64,000 bases of DNA from Psoroptes ovis. Taxonomy: Eukaryota; Arthropoda; Arachnida; Sarcoptiformes; Psoroptidae. Shown piece after piece: positions 47,253 through 60,200 of the stretch. Within the stretch, counting starts at the first letter, position 1. Every line of letters begins with the position of its first letter. The stretch lies in contig PQWQ01000035.1 of the NCBI GenBank assembly GCA_002943765.1, positions 296,001 through 360,000 on the forward strand. The letters run 5' to 3'. The translations under genes and the position numbers were made by a program. The notes beneath the pieces were generated by a model. It had not been told where the DNA came from and did no database searches. It saw nothing but the letters and a program-made list of their open reading frames with translations.

Positions 47253-48651
47253 ATGAAGATGTCAATATCACCAGTGGCTGCCGCAACATTGTCTCAAGCA
47301 GGCAAGAAGCCACATTTTTGTAGTGAATGTCGTAAATCATTCACATCAGTGCATCAATTATCGCAGCATCAACGCATTCACTCGGGAGAAAAGCCATATG
47401 GATGCAATTTCTGTGAAAGAAAATTCAAACAATTGTCACATTTACAACAGCACACACGTTTGCACACTGGCGAACGGCCATACAAATGTGATTGTGGTCG
47501 GTCATTCATACAATTGTCCAATCTACAACAACACATGAAAACACATGAGGATTCATTGTCCATTTCCAGCAAAGACATTGACAAAAATTTTTTCTGTCCT
47601 CATTGTGGCAAAGGCTTCAAGGGACAGAATTCGTTGATTCATCACCAAGAAAAGGTTTGCTTCGATTTTGTTTAGTTTTGTTTTGTAGACTGATTTTGTT
47701 TTCTTTCTTACAGAAACATGGCGAAATGATGAATCCTACGCAAACCGTAGGTAACTTGAATAATGATAGCAACTTGTTAAGAACTAAATGAATATTTATT
47801 TATTTATTTATTATTATTATCATTATTAATCATTATTATCATTAACAAAACTGTCCTCATTTCCATAATCGAAACATGATGTATGTGTGATTATTTGCAA
47901 CATTTTCATACAGAAAAACAAATAGGAATGACCGTTGCTGTTGAAAATGACCAGCACGTCGTTTACAATCAGCTGCATCAAATGCAGCAGCCACAACAAC
48001 AACAACCACAATTACAATTGGCACAGCCAATCACACAAAGTATATTAACATATACATGTCAATTGTGTAATCAAATATATTTAGATGAAACGTCTTTCAA
48101 AAAACATTTCGAATCGACCCATCAGTATCATCATCAGCAACGCGAAATAATAATCTCGTCGACAGCAGTACAAACACCAGCAGTGGCTACAGCAGCACCT
48201 GCAATGACCACTGCAATCACATTATGGCCATGCAGTATTTGTTCGATTGTGTTTGCCAATGAAATGAGTATGTATTCATTTGAATCATTCAGTGCAATCA
48301 ATTATGTTTTACTTTTCTGACTAAGGTCTAAGATCGCATTTTGAGCAAATGAAAAATGATCCCAAACATCAGAAAGATACCCAACACATTGTACTACAAA
48401 CACTGAAACAGCAACATCAACAGCAGCAGCAAAAAATGAAACGTAAAAGTAATAATAACAGCCATGAAAATTCAGATATACTTGTCACTAGTTTAGTTAT
48501 GAATGGCATAGAAACGGAACCAGCCAACGTACAGAATCAATCATCCATGAATCGAATGCAGAATGGTGCTGCATCATCCAAAGCAGATAAATCATCGACC
48601 AAATCCAAATCAGCAAATTACAATTCAAACACAAATACTTATTGGTCATAG
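47253..48651 (+). CDS. C2H2 zinc-finger protein, second of a tandem pair
   Basis: Four exons: 47253-47654, 47714-47750, 47914-48267 and 48326-48651, giving 372 aa. The fingers are FCSECRKSFTSVHQLSQH, YGCNFCERKFKQLSHLQQH, YKCDCGRSFIQLSNLQQH, FFCPHCGKGFKGQNSLIHH, YTCQLCNQIYLDETSFKKH and a degenerate WPCSICSIVFANEMSLRSH. Fingers 2 and 3 parallel fingers 3 and 4 of the upstream gene (KFxQLSHLQQH and QLSNLQ), so the two genes are probably an old tandem duplication. Finger 3 has only one residue between its cysteines. The third junction uses donor GTAACT after GTAG so that VEKQIGMTVAV stays in frame; reading through the donor ends the protein soon after. The Gln-rich tail is low complexity. A 5' exon may be missing. 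The orthologue is not identified. Confidence 0.72.
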
Positions 48652-49625
48652 TTGATTGAATGTGAATTATTTTATTAATTTTTATATTAATCATTTTGTA
48701 AATTTACACACACTTTCCATTCATTTTTTTACATTTCGTCAAAGAATTCCCTCTTTTTGTACAAAACTTTGAATATTTTTACATCTTAGAATATGATTGA
48801 TCATATTAAAAATGATTAGAATGAATCTGAATTGATGATATTGATCAAACTATTTATATCAGTGATAACCAAACTTTTTGTAGAAATTTTGAAAGAATCT
48901 AAGGCTATAATACGTGGAAATTTTTGAAAAAATCGAAAAAATCTAAGGCTATCTATCGTCAAAATTTTTGAATTTTTCGAAAAAATCTAAGGCTATCCAT
49001 CGTCAAAATTTTTGAAAAAATCGAAAAAATCTAAGGCTATCCATCGTCAAAATTTTTGAAAAAATCGAAAAAATCTAAGGCTATCCATCGTCAAAATTTT
49101 TGAAAAAATCGAAAAAATCTAAGGCTATCCATCGTCAAAATTTTTGAAAAAATCGAAAAAATCTAAGGCTATAGTCTTTGGAAATTTTTAGTATAATTTC
49201 AATTATTTGAACACTTCCATTAAAGTTCTTGAGCATTTTGAATACGAAAAAGGAGAAAAATAGGAATAATTCCTAGCATAAATACATATGAACCCTGTGA
49301 TAACAATCATACACACCTTTCACGATTGGCTAATGTTAACATCTTATTATCGAATGCCAAAATGTTGAAGAATTAAAATAAATTATTCTTATTGAATTAG
49401 TATATAGCAAATGCTTTTTTTGTTGTCAGTTGCGAATATAGTTGGATTATTCTATACATTTCTACATTGTTTGTTATGAGGCTCGAATTAAGCCATATCT
49501 GAGTGTTGTAGCAGTGTTGAATTTAGTTGAAAACACTAAAACATGATTAGTTTGATTAATGATTTGATTTGATTAGTTTGATGGGTAAATGTATCAGTTA
49601 CCGTTATAAGCAATAATCAGCAACA
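48652..49625. other. spacer with minisatellite upstream of the Kv-beta gene
   Basis: AT-rich. It contains the 44-bp tandem array listed separately. The remainder shows no gene and is the likely promoter region of the potassium-channel beta gene. Confidence 0.5.
48895..49190. repeat. minisatellite, 44-bp period, seven units
   Basis: AAGGCT recurs at 48901, 48945, 48989, 49033, 49077, 49121 and 49165, exactly 44 bp apart. The inner units read AAGGCTATCCATCGTCAAAA followed by an A/T-rich half ending GAAAAAATCT. The first and last units differ in the middle (GGAAATTTTT where the others have GTCAAAATTTTT), while units 3-6 are nearly identical, the pattern expected from unequal exchange in the centre of an array. 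Confidence 0.93.
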
Positions 49626-51167
49626 ATGATGATGATGAATAATAAAGCAAAATCCTTTGACCAAAGTGATTTGGATCGTCAACGTAATGAACAGCAGTCA
49701 CAGCAGCCACAAGCAACACAACAATGTCATCAATATTTGAATCAAATGGACAAGAAGAAGCAATTGTTGTTCAAAGATAATTTGAATGATGATAATAATA
49801 ACATTGTGCAGTTCTTGGATAAAATGTATAACATAACTATTAATGATGGTGATCAAGTGGATGGTGGCAAAAAGAGAGCCAAAGATGAATTGTTATTAGT
49901 TAATTCATTCGATGACAATCCAAAGAATGGTCAGTGTGATCATTCAAAAATGAATAATAAAACAATTTTGGATGAGAATCACATGAAACAGGAAAAAATT
50001 CAAATGAAATATCGTAACATTGGCAAAAATGGTTTACGTGTGCCAATCATTGCATTTGCTGCATGGAACAGTTTCAGCACTAATTGCTCCGAATCGATGG
50101 CTGATCAAATAATCACAAGTTGTTTGAATAATGGAGTCAATTATTTCGACACTGGCGACATATTTGACAATGGACATGCAGAAATATTGCTGGGCAAAGT
50201 GTTGAACAAAAAGAAACAAATTTGGCCCAGAAATACTTATCTCATATCGACCAAACTGTTCTGGAAAAATGGACCTTCTGCACATTTGGGCGCTGGTTTA
50301 TCCAGAAAATTTATTGTCGAAGCAATCGAGGCATCGCTGAAACGTTTGCGGATGAATTACATTGACATCGTGGTGATTCATAAATTAGATGCCATGTGTC
50401 CAATGGAAGAATTGGTGCGCACAATGTCATATCTTATAAATCGAGGTCTCATATTTTATTGGGCCACTTCACGTTTTTCCACAATTCACATTGCCGAAGC
50501 ATTTTCCATTGCCAGACAATTCAATTGTCCGCCGCCCATTTGTGAACAAATGGAATATCACATGTTTCAACGAGATAAAATGGAATTGCAAATGTTGGAA
50601 TTATTTCATAAAGCTGGCATTGGATGCATTACATGGTCACCCATTTCGATGGCCGATGATCCGGGCATACAACTGATCCGAAAAAGATTGGTCAATGAAA
50701 ATGAACAAAGAAAATTGGATCAGTTGAAACAATTATGCGATCAGCTACAATGCGATCTAACTCAATTATCATTAGGTATTCACATTCAAAGAGAATAGAA
50801 TTAGATTTAATTAATTTAATACTTTTCATCTCATTCAATAGCATGGTGCTTACAAAATGAAAATGTCAATTGCATTCTGATCACAGCCACCACTGCGGAC
50901 GAATTTTATGGAAAATTAAATTCAATCAAAGTAAGTAATGGTCATTTAGTGAAAATAAATTAAAATATTAATCAAATGATCGCACAGATATATCCAGTGC
51001 TGACCAAAATGGTCAACGATGAGATCGAAGCGATTTTGGAAAATGATCCGGTCAAAAAGCGGCAACAAATGAAAGCGCCATCGATTACGATTGACATTGT
51101 AAATACTGAGCAATGCTTAACATGCGCATCTTCAGCCTCATCAAAATCATCACAAGAATTAGTTTGA
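49626..51167 (+). CDS. voltage-gated K+ channel beta subunit, divergent (Hyperkinetic/KCNAB-like)
   Basis: Cytoplasmic aldo-keto-reductase-fold subunit that binds Shaker-type K+ channels. Exons 49626-50775, 50842-50930 and 50988-51167, giving 472 aa. The first ~115 residues are a Gln/Asn-rich, non-conserved extension. The core starts MKYRNIGKNGLRVP and contains NYFDTGDIFDNGHAE, STKLFWKNG, GLSRKFIVEAIEASLKRL, GLIFYWATSRFS, ARQFNCPPPICEQMEYHMFQ, ITWSPIS, LAWCLQNENV and IYPVLTKMVNDEIEAIL, matching Kv-beta over its whole length. Of the catalytic set Asp/Tyr/Lys/Asn, Asp175 and Lys210 are kept, Tyr is Phe180 and Asn is His252. About 20 residues after the WSP motif are missing. The stop is 52 bp from the DCX-EMAP stop on the other strand. 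Confidence 0.88.
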
Positions 51168-51219
51168 TTGATTAATTAAATAAAATGTTTGATTAATAAA
51201 TATTTAATTGAATCCCAAT

Positions 51220-54200
51220 CTATCCAACTTTGTTTGAATAATCGATTAGTCGCCATATGAAAATGGTACCATCAAAATTGGTGGAGGCAACGAATGTTTC
51301 ATCGACGGAAAATTTAACATCGGTTATGCTGCCATCACATAGTTTATACTGAAAATAAGATGCCTGTCATTTGAACCGAAAATTATGAAAGCTGAGATAA
51401 GCAAATAGATTTGATTACCTTTGTGTCATAACATGGATATGCAAACAAACGAATGAAGCCATTCTCGTCGCCGGTGATTATGGATTTGGATGAGGGCGAA
51501 TAATGTTTGCAGATATTAATCACATTCTTTAATTGATCATTATCCCATGTACCACGTGCATCTTCAAGACCACTACAAGTCACATTGTACCAGTGTAAAT
51601 TGTCTGAAAAACTTGTCACATTTCGTATGTATCGAGTGTTGGGCAGATCCCCTGAAAAAAAATCTTAATCATTCACTAATGTTTGATTGATTGAATGACT
51701 TACATAAAATCAATTCTTGGTAATTATCTGTGCATTAAGTGCGAAAAATAATGAAATGTTTTTATTTTAAAATGAATGACTTACTGTCATCGACCGATGT
51801 CAAAATGAATTGTGTGTCCATTGACCATTGCAGCGTTAAAATGGGCAGCGGTCCTTTCAGAATGGACACCTTGTCGTATGTATGACCATTATCACGAACT
51901 GGTATCACATGTAAGCAGCCATCTTGACAGCCGGCCGCTAGAAAATCACCATTTGGTGAATATGACATGCAGCCAATGCAAACGGTGGTCAATTGAATGT
52001 ATTGTATTGGTTGGCCAGAACCCGTATTCACAATTGTGATGATGCCAGTTGCGGAGCCTACAGCCAATATTTTGCCAATTGGATGTACACTAGATGACAT
52101 TGCTTGTATCTATCAAAACAATGAATTGATTATAATCATCATAATAATCATTTGCACATTGCACATACACTAGAATCTGTTTTCCAAACGAGACCAGAGT
52201 CATTCCACTTGCAAATTTTACGATCCAATGAAGCAGTGTAGATATTGTTTTTGTTGTCCAATGAACAAGTTCGAATGGCCATATTATGTCCTTCAAATAT
52301 GATTTGATAATCGTCGGTTGCCAAAGCGGAACCTTTTAAAATGAAGTTATTACTTGTGGCAACAAAAATGTTGATTATTTCATCTGTTTTATGTCCGATT
52401 GGCTGTGTGATGGCTGTTATGGAACCACTGAGTGAAGGCAGTTTGATTGCGTTCAACAAACGAAATTCATTGTCATTCACATCCCATGTTTTGATCACAC
52501 CGTCTTGATCGCCACTAATCAAAATGTTTTCGCTGGTCAGTTTGAAGCAAGTCAATTTGATGTCATGTGCCTTTACTTCTTTGATTGCGAACTCCAGCAC
52601 ATTGTCCACTTCGAATGGTGCCCAAATGGTGAGATTGCCTTGTGAATCGCCAGTCAGCAGACTGTTGTCTTGTAGGAATGCAGCACATTGAATTGTTTTT
52701 ATGATTTTTGATTGCATTTGTAATGCTGTCCGACTGTCGATTGAACGATCTTGTTTAAAATGCCAAACAACTAAATGCATTTTGCCGTATGTGACCACAA
52801 TATCGGTTTCGGTCGGATGCACAGTCAATCCGTATAATTGTTCATTATTATCCAACGATTTGGTCGTATTGGCTATATTTATTTTCAATCGCCAATTCCA
52901 TAAGCTGATCATTGATTCGTTGCCACCATTTAAGGTGAATAATGAATTATTTGTGCTGAATTTCATGTCGATCAGATGACATTTGTTATTATTGGTCAGT
53001 ATTTTGATTGTTTTCAATGTTTTCACTGACCAAATACGAATCATCATTGTTGAATTATGAACATTTGCAGTGGCAATGAATTCACAGTTAGCATCCACCC
53101 TTAAACAACAAATGTCATGTTCATGTTCACAGTAGAAACGTTGTTTGCCAGTTTGATGATACCAAAGTATTGCGAATACTCCTGTGTAAAATGCAAGTTC
53201 ACCAGTTTTCAGGTAGACCAGATTTTCTGATTGTTTTCCATTGAAACCAAAAATTTTGTCTAATTGCAAACAATAATTTGGAGGGGATAATGTTCCATGA
53301 AGATTTTTCTCCAAAGATTTGATCGTTTGTTTGGTTTGTAAATTTGATGGTTTCCGCTTTATGTTTGATGAAGCATCGAGTGGTTCATTTTGATTTGAAA
53401 TTGAAAGAAAACTTTTCGATTTGTTGGTCATTCGTGGTTGTTTACTAAGTGAATTTAAATGATCAACTGATCCTCCATTACGATTATTGATCGGATTTGT
53501 TTTTAAATAATTTGAAGTTTTACCAATGCGCTTTGTTGTTGACTGAGGTGATTGTTTATGTTGATCATTACTAACCGCAGCAATAATAGGCTTTGTTTTT
53601 TGTTTGTTATGAATCGATTGATTCAACACAGGCAGTGATCGTTTAGAATGTTTGGATTGATTGGATAAATTGCCATCATTCGCTAGATTATCATTACTTT
53701 TGAACATGTTTTCCATATTTCTTCGTATGGTTGGCCTTTTTAAACTGTCAATCACTTTGGCATTTTTCGTTCTTATTGGTCCGCTTATGATGATTGGCTT
53801 TTCTTTGACTAATGATTGATTCGTATTTGATTGGATCGATGTATTTTTTGGCAAACTTTGCGCTGAATTTTGTTGTTTTTGATGTTTGAATTGGATTGAT
53901 TCTCTGCGATTTTTTTCAGCTTTTGATGGTTGTTTTAGCAATGAATTATGAGTATTACTGCTTTCAGTATCAAAACACATTTCTACAACTTTTAGTTGAG
54001 CAACTGGACTGACACGAGGTGATAAGAGACCTTCATTTTGTATCTGTAACGATGTGTCGTTGAGCAATTTCTCCGCGTAACTCTGTATTTGTTGATATTT
54101 TTCAGACGGAATTTGATTCAAATCAAATGTTTGTCCATCACAGTTGATTGATTGCTGGTCTGTTTTACGATCGACGAATATTGGCACAGATATGTTTAAT

Positions 54201-55444
54201 GCTGGTGGTGATGAAATGCGTTGATTTGTTTTTTGCGTCTGACGATTAATGCGACGATTAGTCTGTTCTGGTGTGAATGTGTTGTGATTATCATTCATAT
54301 TCGATTGACTTTGATTTACATTAATAAGTAATGATTGCGAGTTTAATGATTCCAATTGTTGTCTGAATGGGAAGCCATTACAATGAGAGCAATTATTATC
54401 GATTGGTGATTGATAACCTTTGGGTGTGGGTGTACGTGCCAATATTAATGACAATGGTTCGTGTAGATATTCATTATCGATGTAGAATAGATTTATGTCA
54501 AATAATTCGTGTTTCAATTGCGAAATACTGTTCACCTGTTCAAATGAATGGTTGAACGAATGAATGATTAATCAATTAATTAGTTTACTTTGCATAAATG
54601 AGAAGAAATCAATTACCATTTGACCATTGGATGTGAACATCACTTTTGGTGATTTGATTTGAACAGAATCACCTAAATCATTGAGTAACAGATCAAACGA
54701 TTTCGGTGTTTTCAAGTTGAGTATCACTTTGGTGCGTATGTCATGATTTTTATTATTCACAATTGTCACCGTTCTTATGTCACGATTCACCGAATAGATT
54801 GTTGTTTGTTGTTGTGGCAATTTATGTTCAAATGAATGAATGTTTTGTCTTTGAATAAGATTGTTTGTTGGATTATTAATCAGTGATTTATGATTAAGAT
54901 GATTTGATGCATAAATATTGTTGAATTTGGATGATAAAGGACGTATTAGGCGTAAATCATGTTCGTATTTATTTGTTTTGAATTTATTGTTGACTGTATT
55001 TATTGCACGTTTGGCTGCTGTTATGGATGATGAATTGCAATTAATCGTGCCATAATCGAATCGAATGAAATTTTTGTTGGATGACAAAACATAGTTTTGA
55101 TCATGTTCAAATTCATCTAATGACTTGATTGGTACACCATTCACTGTGAATATTTGATTGACGCCATTCAGCAATTTGCTTTTATCGGTCAAATACTCAT
55201 ACAATTGTTCAAGACTGGTGAACTCTTTGCCAGGTATGATCGAGACAGTCAGCTTCGAGTCATATGGCCGACCATTTTGGTAGAAATGCAACTTTTTGGC
55301 TTTTCTTTCCGATGCTTCACGTACTGCTTTGGACAATTGCTTATGATTAATCGTCTGCGGTGATTGTGTTACTGATGAAGATGGTACTTGACCAAAATGA
55401 AAATCTGTTATCACGTTATTCATTCGTATTGGCAAATAACACAA
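51220..55444 (-). CDS. DCX-EMAP: doublecortin-domain EMAP-like microtubule protein (DCX-EMAP)
   Basis: Microtubule-associated protein. In Drosophila, DCX-EMAP is needed in ciliated mechanosensory cells. Six exons: 54617-55444, 52169-54535, 51785-52109, 51704-51727 (a 24-nt micro-exon), 51419-51651 and 51220-51348, giving 1301 aa. Two doublecortin domains: KKLHFYQNGRPYDSKLTVSI... (about 55-140) and RTVTIVNNKNHDIRTKVILN..., which continues over the first intron. A long Ser/Asn/Lys linker follows, then a HELP motif (LDKIFGFNGKQSENLVYL) and a tandem EML-type WD40 array (for example SVKTLKTIKIL, ISGDQDGVIKTWDVND, IYTASLDRKICKWND, LILYWDLP and FDGTIFIWRLID). The start is ATG 55444 or 55423. All junctions are in phase, and the micro-exon restores YQELILYWD. 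Confidence 0.92.
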
Positions 55445-57280
55445 CTACTAAACTCATTTGAATGCATTTATTTATTATGACTTTCATCAAATATTTAAAC
55501 ATATGAATGAGGATTATTTTGTTAAAACAAAAATAAACAATTTTTATACAAACAAGCATTGGTCATTGCAAAACACAAATCACGCAAATGATTGTCAACA
55601 ATGTTTTAATAATCATTTTGTGGTTCCACTATGGATAAATATCATTTTAATTAACAAATGATTATTATTTTTGTCATTATTTAAATGGATGAATCAATTT
55701 CATATTTGTTTAATATCATTCCAAATCAAAACATTACTGAATAGGGCTATGATTGCCTTCCGAAGTGGAATAGAATGGTGGAGAAATGTATAAATCATAG
55801 ATTGAAATGGCAAAAGAATGCAATGCCAGCATACAATTGACCAGCAAACAACCACCGGACAATCTCAATGGTTGATCTAGCCAAAGTCATGATTATATTG
55901 TCAATTGAATGGCTGCTATGCCAATATGACTACTGACTACACACTAACCAGAGGTTGTTTTGTTATGGAAGAGTTGGATTGAAATTTTAATTTATAAAAT
56001 GAATTCAATTTGATCAGAGAGTATGGCAGATTTCAATTTGAACAAAGGCGGAATAATTGAGACAAATATTGAAAAATGGTGAATTTAATCGAATATTAAT
56101 ATTGTATTATGAACATTCATTATTCTCGTTCATTACCTAATTATTATCTGACCAAAAGAAATTAAATTCAAATGAATGGCATTATCATTATTATTATTAC
56201 AATTGTCAAAATGACCCAAAAGTGAATATTTGTTCATTTAGAATGTTGTAAATAATTGATTTGGCTACAAATGAATTTATATATTTTCATATAAAGTGAG
56301 TCTATTGTCTATTGAGAAGCAAATAATAAAAATAATGATTATTACAACAATTACAACCCAAATAGAAATGCTCATACCACAAATGAACATTAGAACATCA
56401 AGCAAAACAAAGCATTCGTAATGATAATAATATGTTCAATGATTAATTGAATTGAAAAGAGCCAAATGAATATGATTAGCCAAATATTCATTGATAATCA
56501 TAATGCAATCGACGTGTACGTAGCCTTTATTCAAATGATAAAATCATTTAGTTTTGTTTCCATTTCGTTCCAATGATTACATTCATTTGCAAATTGCAAT
56601 TCACTTCACGTTTTTCATTAAATTTATGATTTTCTCTTCATACATTCGCATGTTTCAATGAAGGGTGCTTCGTCCACTCGATAATTGGTGGGGGTGGCAA
56701 TTATTGCATATGGACATTTGAATTTAGGCCAAACTCAAATATGATAAATTGTTTCACTTGATTCTGAGCATTTGAATAATATGAGATTAGTGTGTGCATT
56801 CATTCATCAGATCACAATGTATGCACAACACAAAGCAAATGATGATTGATAAGTAATGCAATCAATGCGAATAAAAAAAAATATTGATAATAAATTTGAT
56901 GATTATTGATTCCAAATAAAAATATATTCTCTCATATTTACGCTTAGAGTTTAGATAATGAATGGCAAATATAATGTGTTTGTATGCATAATGCAAATAT
57001 AATTTGAATGAATATCATTTTTATTTAAAAATATCAAATAGATCACTATGCTTGTGTGGATTGATGATTAAAATAATAATAATTTACAATTTGTCATTAT
57101 GAATTGAGAATGATGATGATGATCAGTGACTCATGTCACAAGTCATTGTTCAATCAAGACAATGTGAATGATGATCATTCATTTAAATGATTGAGACCAT
57201 AAATATCGATTAATAAGTGTTAGGAATCTTGAATCGATAATATTAATTGGAATCAAAGGATATAATAAATGATTGATTCA
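55445..57280. other. intergenic, no gene recognised
   Basis: 1.8 kb of AT-rich sequence between the DCX-EMAP start and the Mi-2 stop. No convincing frame, array or RNA gene. Confidence 0.6.
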
Positions 57281-60200
57281 TTACTTAGCAGCAGTGGTCA
57301 GATTGTTAAATGCTGGCCCTTGATTGGCCAAATCCATGTGATTATTGACAATAAATGGCTGAGGTTGTGTGGTCAATCGAGAAAGTATACCTGATTAATG
57401 ATTGAAATGCAATTATTATTTTAATATGAAATCAAAGCAATCAATCAATTAAATTACCTCGTTCTGATAATTGTAATCGCTGTGAAACGGACGGAATACG
57501 AACCAAAGCATTAGGCAATCGGCTGGCATCAGATTTCATGTCTGAAAGCAATTCATCCAATTGATTCAATACTTTATGCATGATGGCATTCACAGGTTTG
57601 TGAGAGCAGTCTTTGACCAAGTCTCTATGTGATGCAACGTAACTGTCTAATTCAGCGAATCGAGTATTCAAAGCCATCACAGGATGATTGATGTCTTGCG
57701 TCAAATTTAAATAAGCAGCACGACGCAATTGTTCTTCGATGACCAAGGCTTGTTCCAATAATTTAAATCGACGAGAAAGGAATTTATTTTTGATTTCAAA
57801 AAAGTTATTTTTTGCCACTTCGGAAGCAAACGGCTAAGGAAAAGATGGGAATTAGTTAAAATGTTACAAAGCAAATAAAACATACCTCATTAATGATGGC
57901 GAATAGTGGATCATTTTGAATGTCCTGCCAACGACCATATCCATGTTTGATGATGCCAGCAAGTAACCAGTAATCATGTCTGCGATGCCAAGTCGAGTAT
58001 TCACGATTTGATGCAGCTTTCTCTTCATTAGCCCAGAGTGAATGTAATTCGGTGAAGCCCCCATCAGCAATGTTAAACATGAATTTAGGCAGACCATTAT
58101 TTTTATGTTTAGATGATTGTTTGATACTGCTTGATAAATCAGTGGGAATATTCTCCTTATCTTTTTCTTTATCATTTTTAGTGGTGACTGTTTCAGAATC
58201 ATTTTCCATTTTGACTGTTGTTTTATTGATCAAATCATTTTCTGTGTCATTCACTTCTTCTTTGATTTCTTTGTTTGCTTCGTTTTGATTATTATTAAGT
58301 GAATCATCTAATTTTCCATTTGTTTGTGATGCTTGTGAAACATCATCAGCATTAGTGCTGCTGGCTACAGGTGCAAACATCAGTGAAGGTGAGTCCATCG
58401 AAATGAATCCATTGATATGCTCAAACTCTTGTACTTTTTTACGTATCAATGACATTACTCCGATTCGAGTGAGAACATGTTGCCTGGATATGCCTTCACG
58501 AGGCACACCATCGGCGAATGTTTCGGCATTATCTGGACCAGGTTCACATAAATGACGCATAAACAATGAGACATATGCCCAGAAATTTTTCTCTGATTTT
58601 CCACGTAAATCACGGACAAGCCATTGTGAATTGAATGCATCTTGCGGTGGCATGCCGTAACGCATGATGGCATTCAAAAATGCTTTCCTTTGTCGAGCAT
58701 TGAATCCCAAAACCTGTTCAATGAACAATTAAAAACATGTTAGTGACCACCTTTAAAACTTTGCTTTGGTTAAAATCTAATGCATTCATTTCCTTAAATT
58801 ATCACTTAATTAATTTAGCGACTAACATTCACATCGATTAAATGAACAAACAGTCTCATCATTGAATCGATTCGAATCGATACAGTCGCAAAAATGAAAA
58901 ATTTCAAACAAGACGAACCTCGATATTGCCACCGACCCTTGCCAGTAAGGGTGGTAAAGGACGATCTTTGTCATTACGCTCACGGTATTTGCGTCGTAAT
59001 AATTTTTCTTCTTTGTTATCATCATATTCATCGTCTTCATCACCATCTGTCAATTAAAGTGGCATTAATTAAACAAATAATGCAAAGTACAATAATACTC
59101 ACCAGAAGGAACAGAGAAATCTGAATTGTAATCAGACACATTTTCTTGCCAATTTTGATCTTCTTGAGAGCCTCCCATGGCATCATTATAATTCACCTGT
59201 TTACGTAAACGTTTACCTTTGCCAAGGGTGCGCGCAAGATCTTCTTGTTGTTGTTCATAGTGATGTCTCAATAGTTTTTCCCAATAGGCAGGATCGGCAC
59301 TTTCCACATCTTGTTTGAGTATTTCTGTTTCAGGTTCTTCGTCTTCAGCATCTTTGGTCACATACGAAGCAACTTTGAATGAACTAAGATATTCGTTGGC
59401 CCATAATTCTTTTTGTTCGATGCCTTCTTTGCTTCGGTCCAATAATTCATCGATGGCTTTATCGTCATAATGAATGGTGCTATCTTCGGCACCTTCTTCA
59501 TCTTTGAACAATTCTTCGGTGCCAAAACGAAGGATATCATCTAATTCTTGTTTGGACATGGCAGCACTACGACCACCCATACCAGGTCTAACCACTAAAT
59601 GTGTGAGCATCATTTTCTTTTTGGCCACTTGTGTAATGCGTTCCTCCACTGAAGCACGTGTAACGAAGCGATAGATCATAACTTTATTTGCTTGACCAAT
59701 ACGATGAGCACGACTAAATGCTTGAATGTCATTATGTGGATTCCAATCAGAATCATAAATGATGACAGTGTCAGCTGTGGCTAGATTGATGCCGAGGCCG
59801 CCAGCACGTGTAGAAAGTAAGAAGCAAAATTGCTGGGCACCGGGTGCATTGAAACGATCAATGGCTTCTTGTCGTAATGAGCCAGTGATACTGCCATCGA
59901 TACGCTCATATTTGTAGCCTTCACCTTCGAGAAAATCTTCTAAAATGTCCAACATTTTGGTCATCTGTGAGAAAATGAGCACACGATGTCCTTGTTTGAA
60001 TAACTTGGCCAACATTTTTTGTAATAAAATTAATTTGCCACATGCTTTGGTCAAGGCATTTATTTCGTAGAGGCCATTCGCTAATTTAGGTGCTTCCACT
60101 GAGGCAGCAGGAAACAGATATGGATGATTGCAACATTTTTTCAAGTCCATCATAATGTTCACTAAGGAAACTTGATGTCCACTACCCTTTGCATTCAACG

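Noticed and set aside
48895..49190. Tandem array considered as a CRISPR-like or regulatory RNA array
   Set aside because: The units are contiguous 44-bp near-identical repeats without variable spacers, in a eukaryotic genome; it is a minisatellite.
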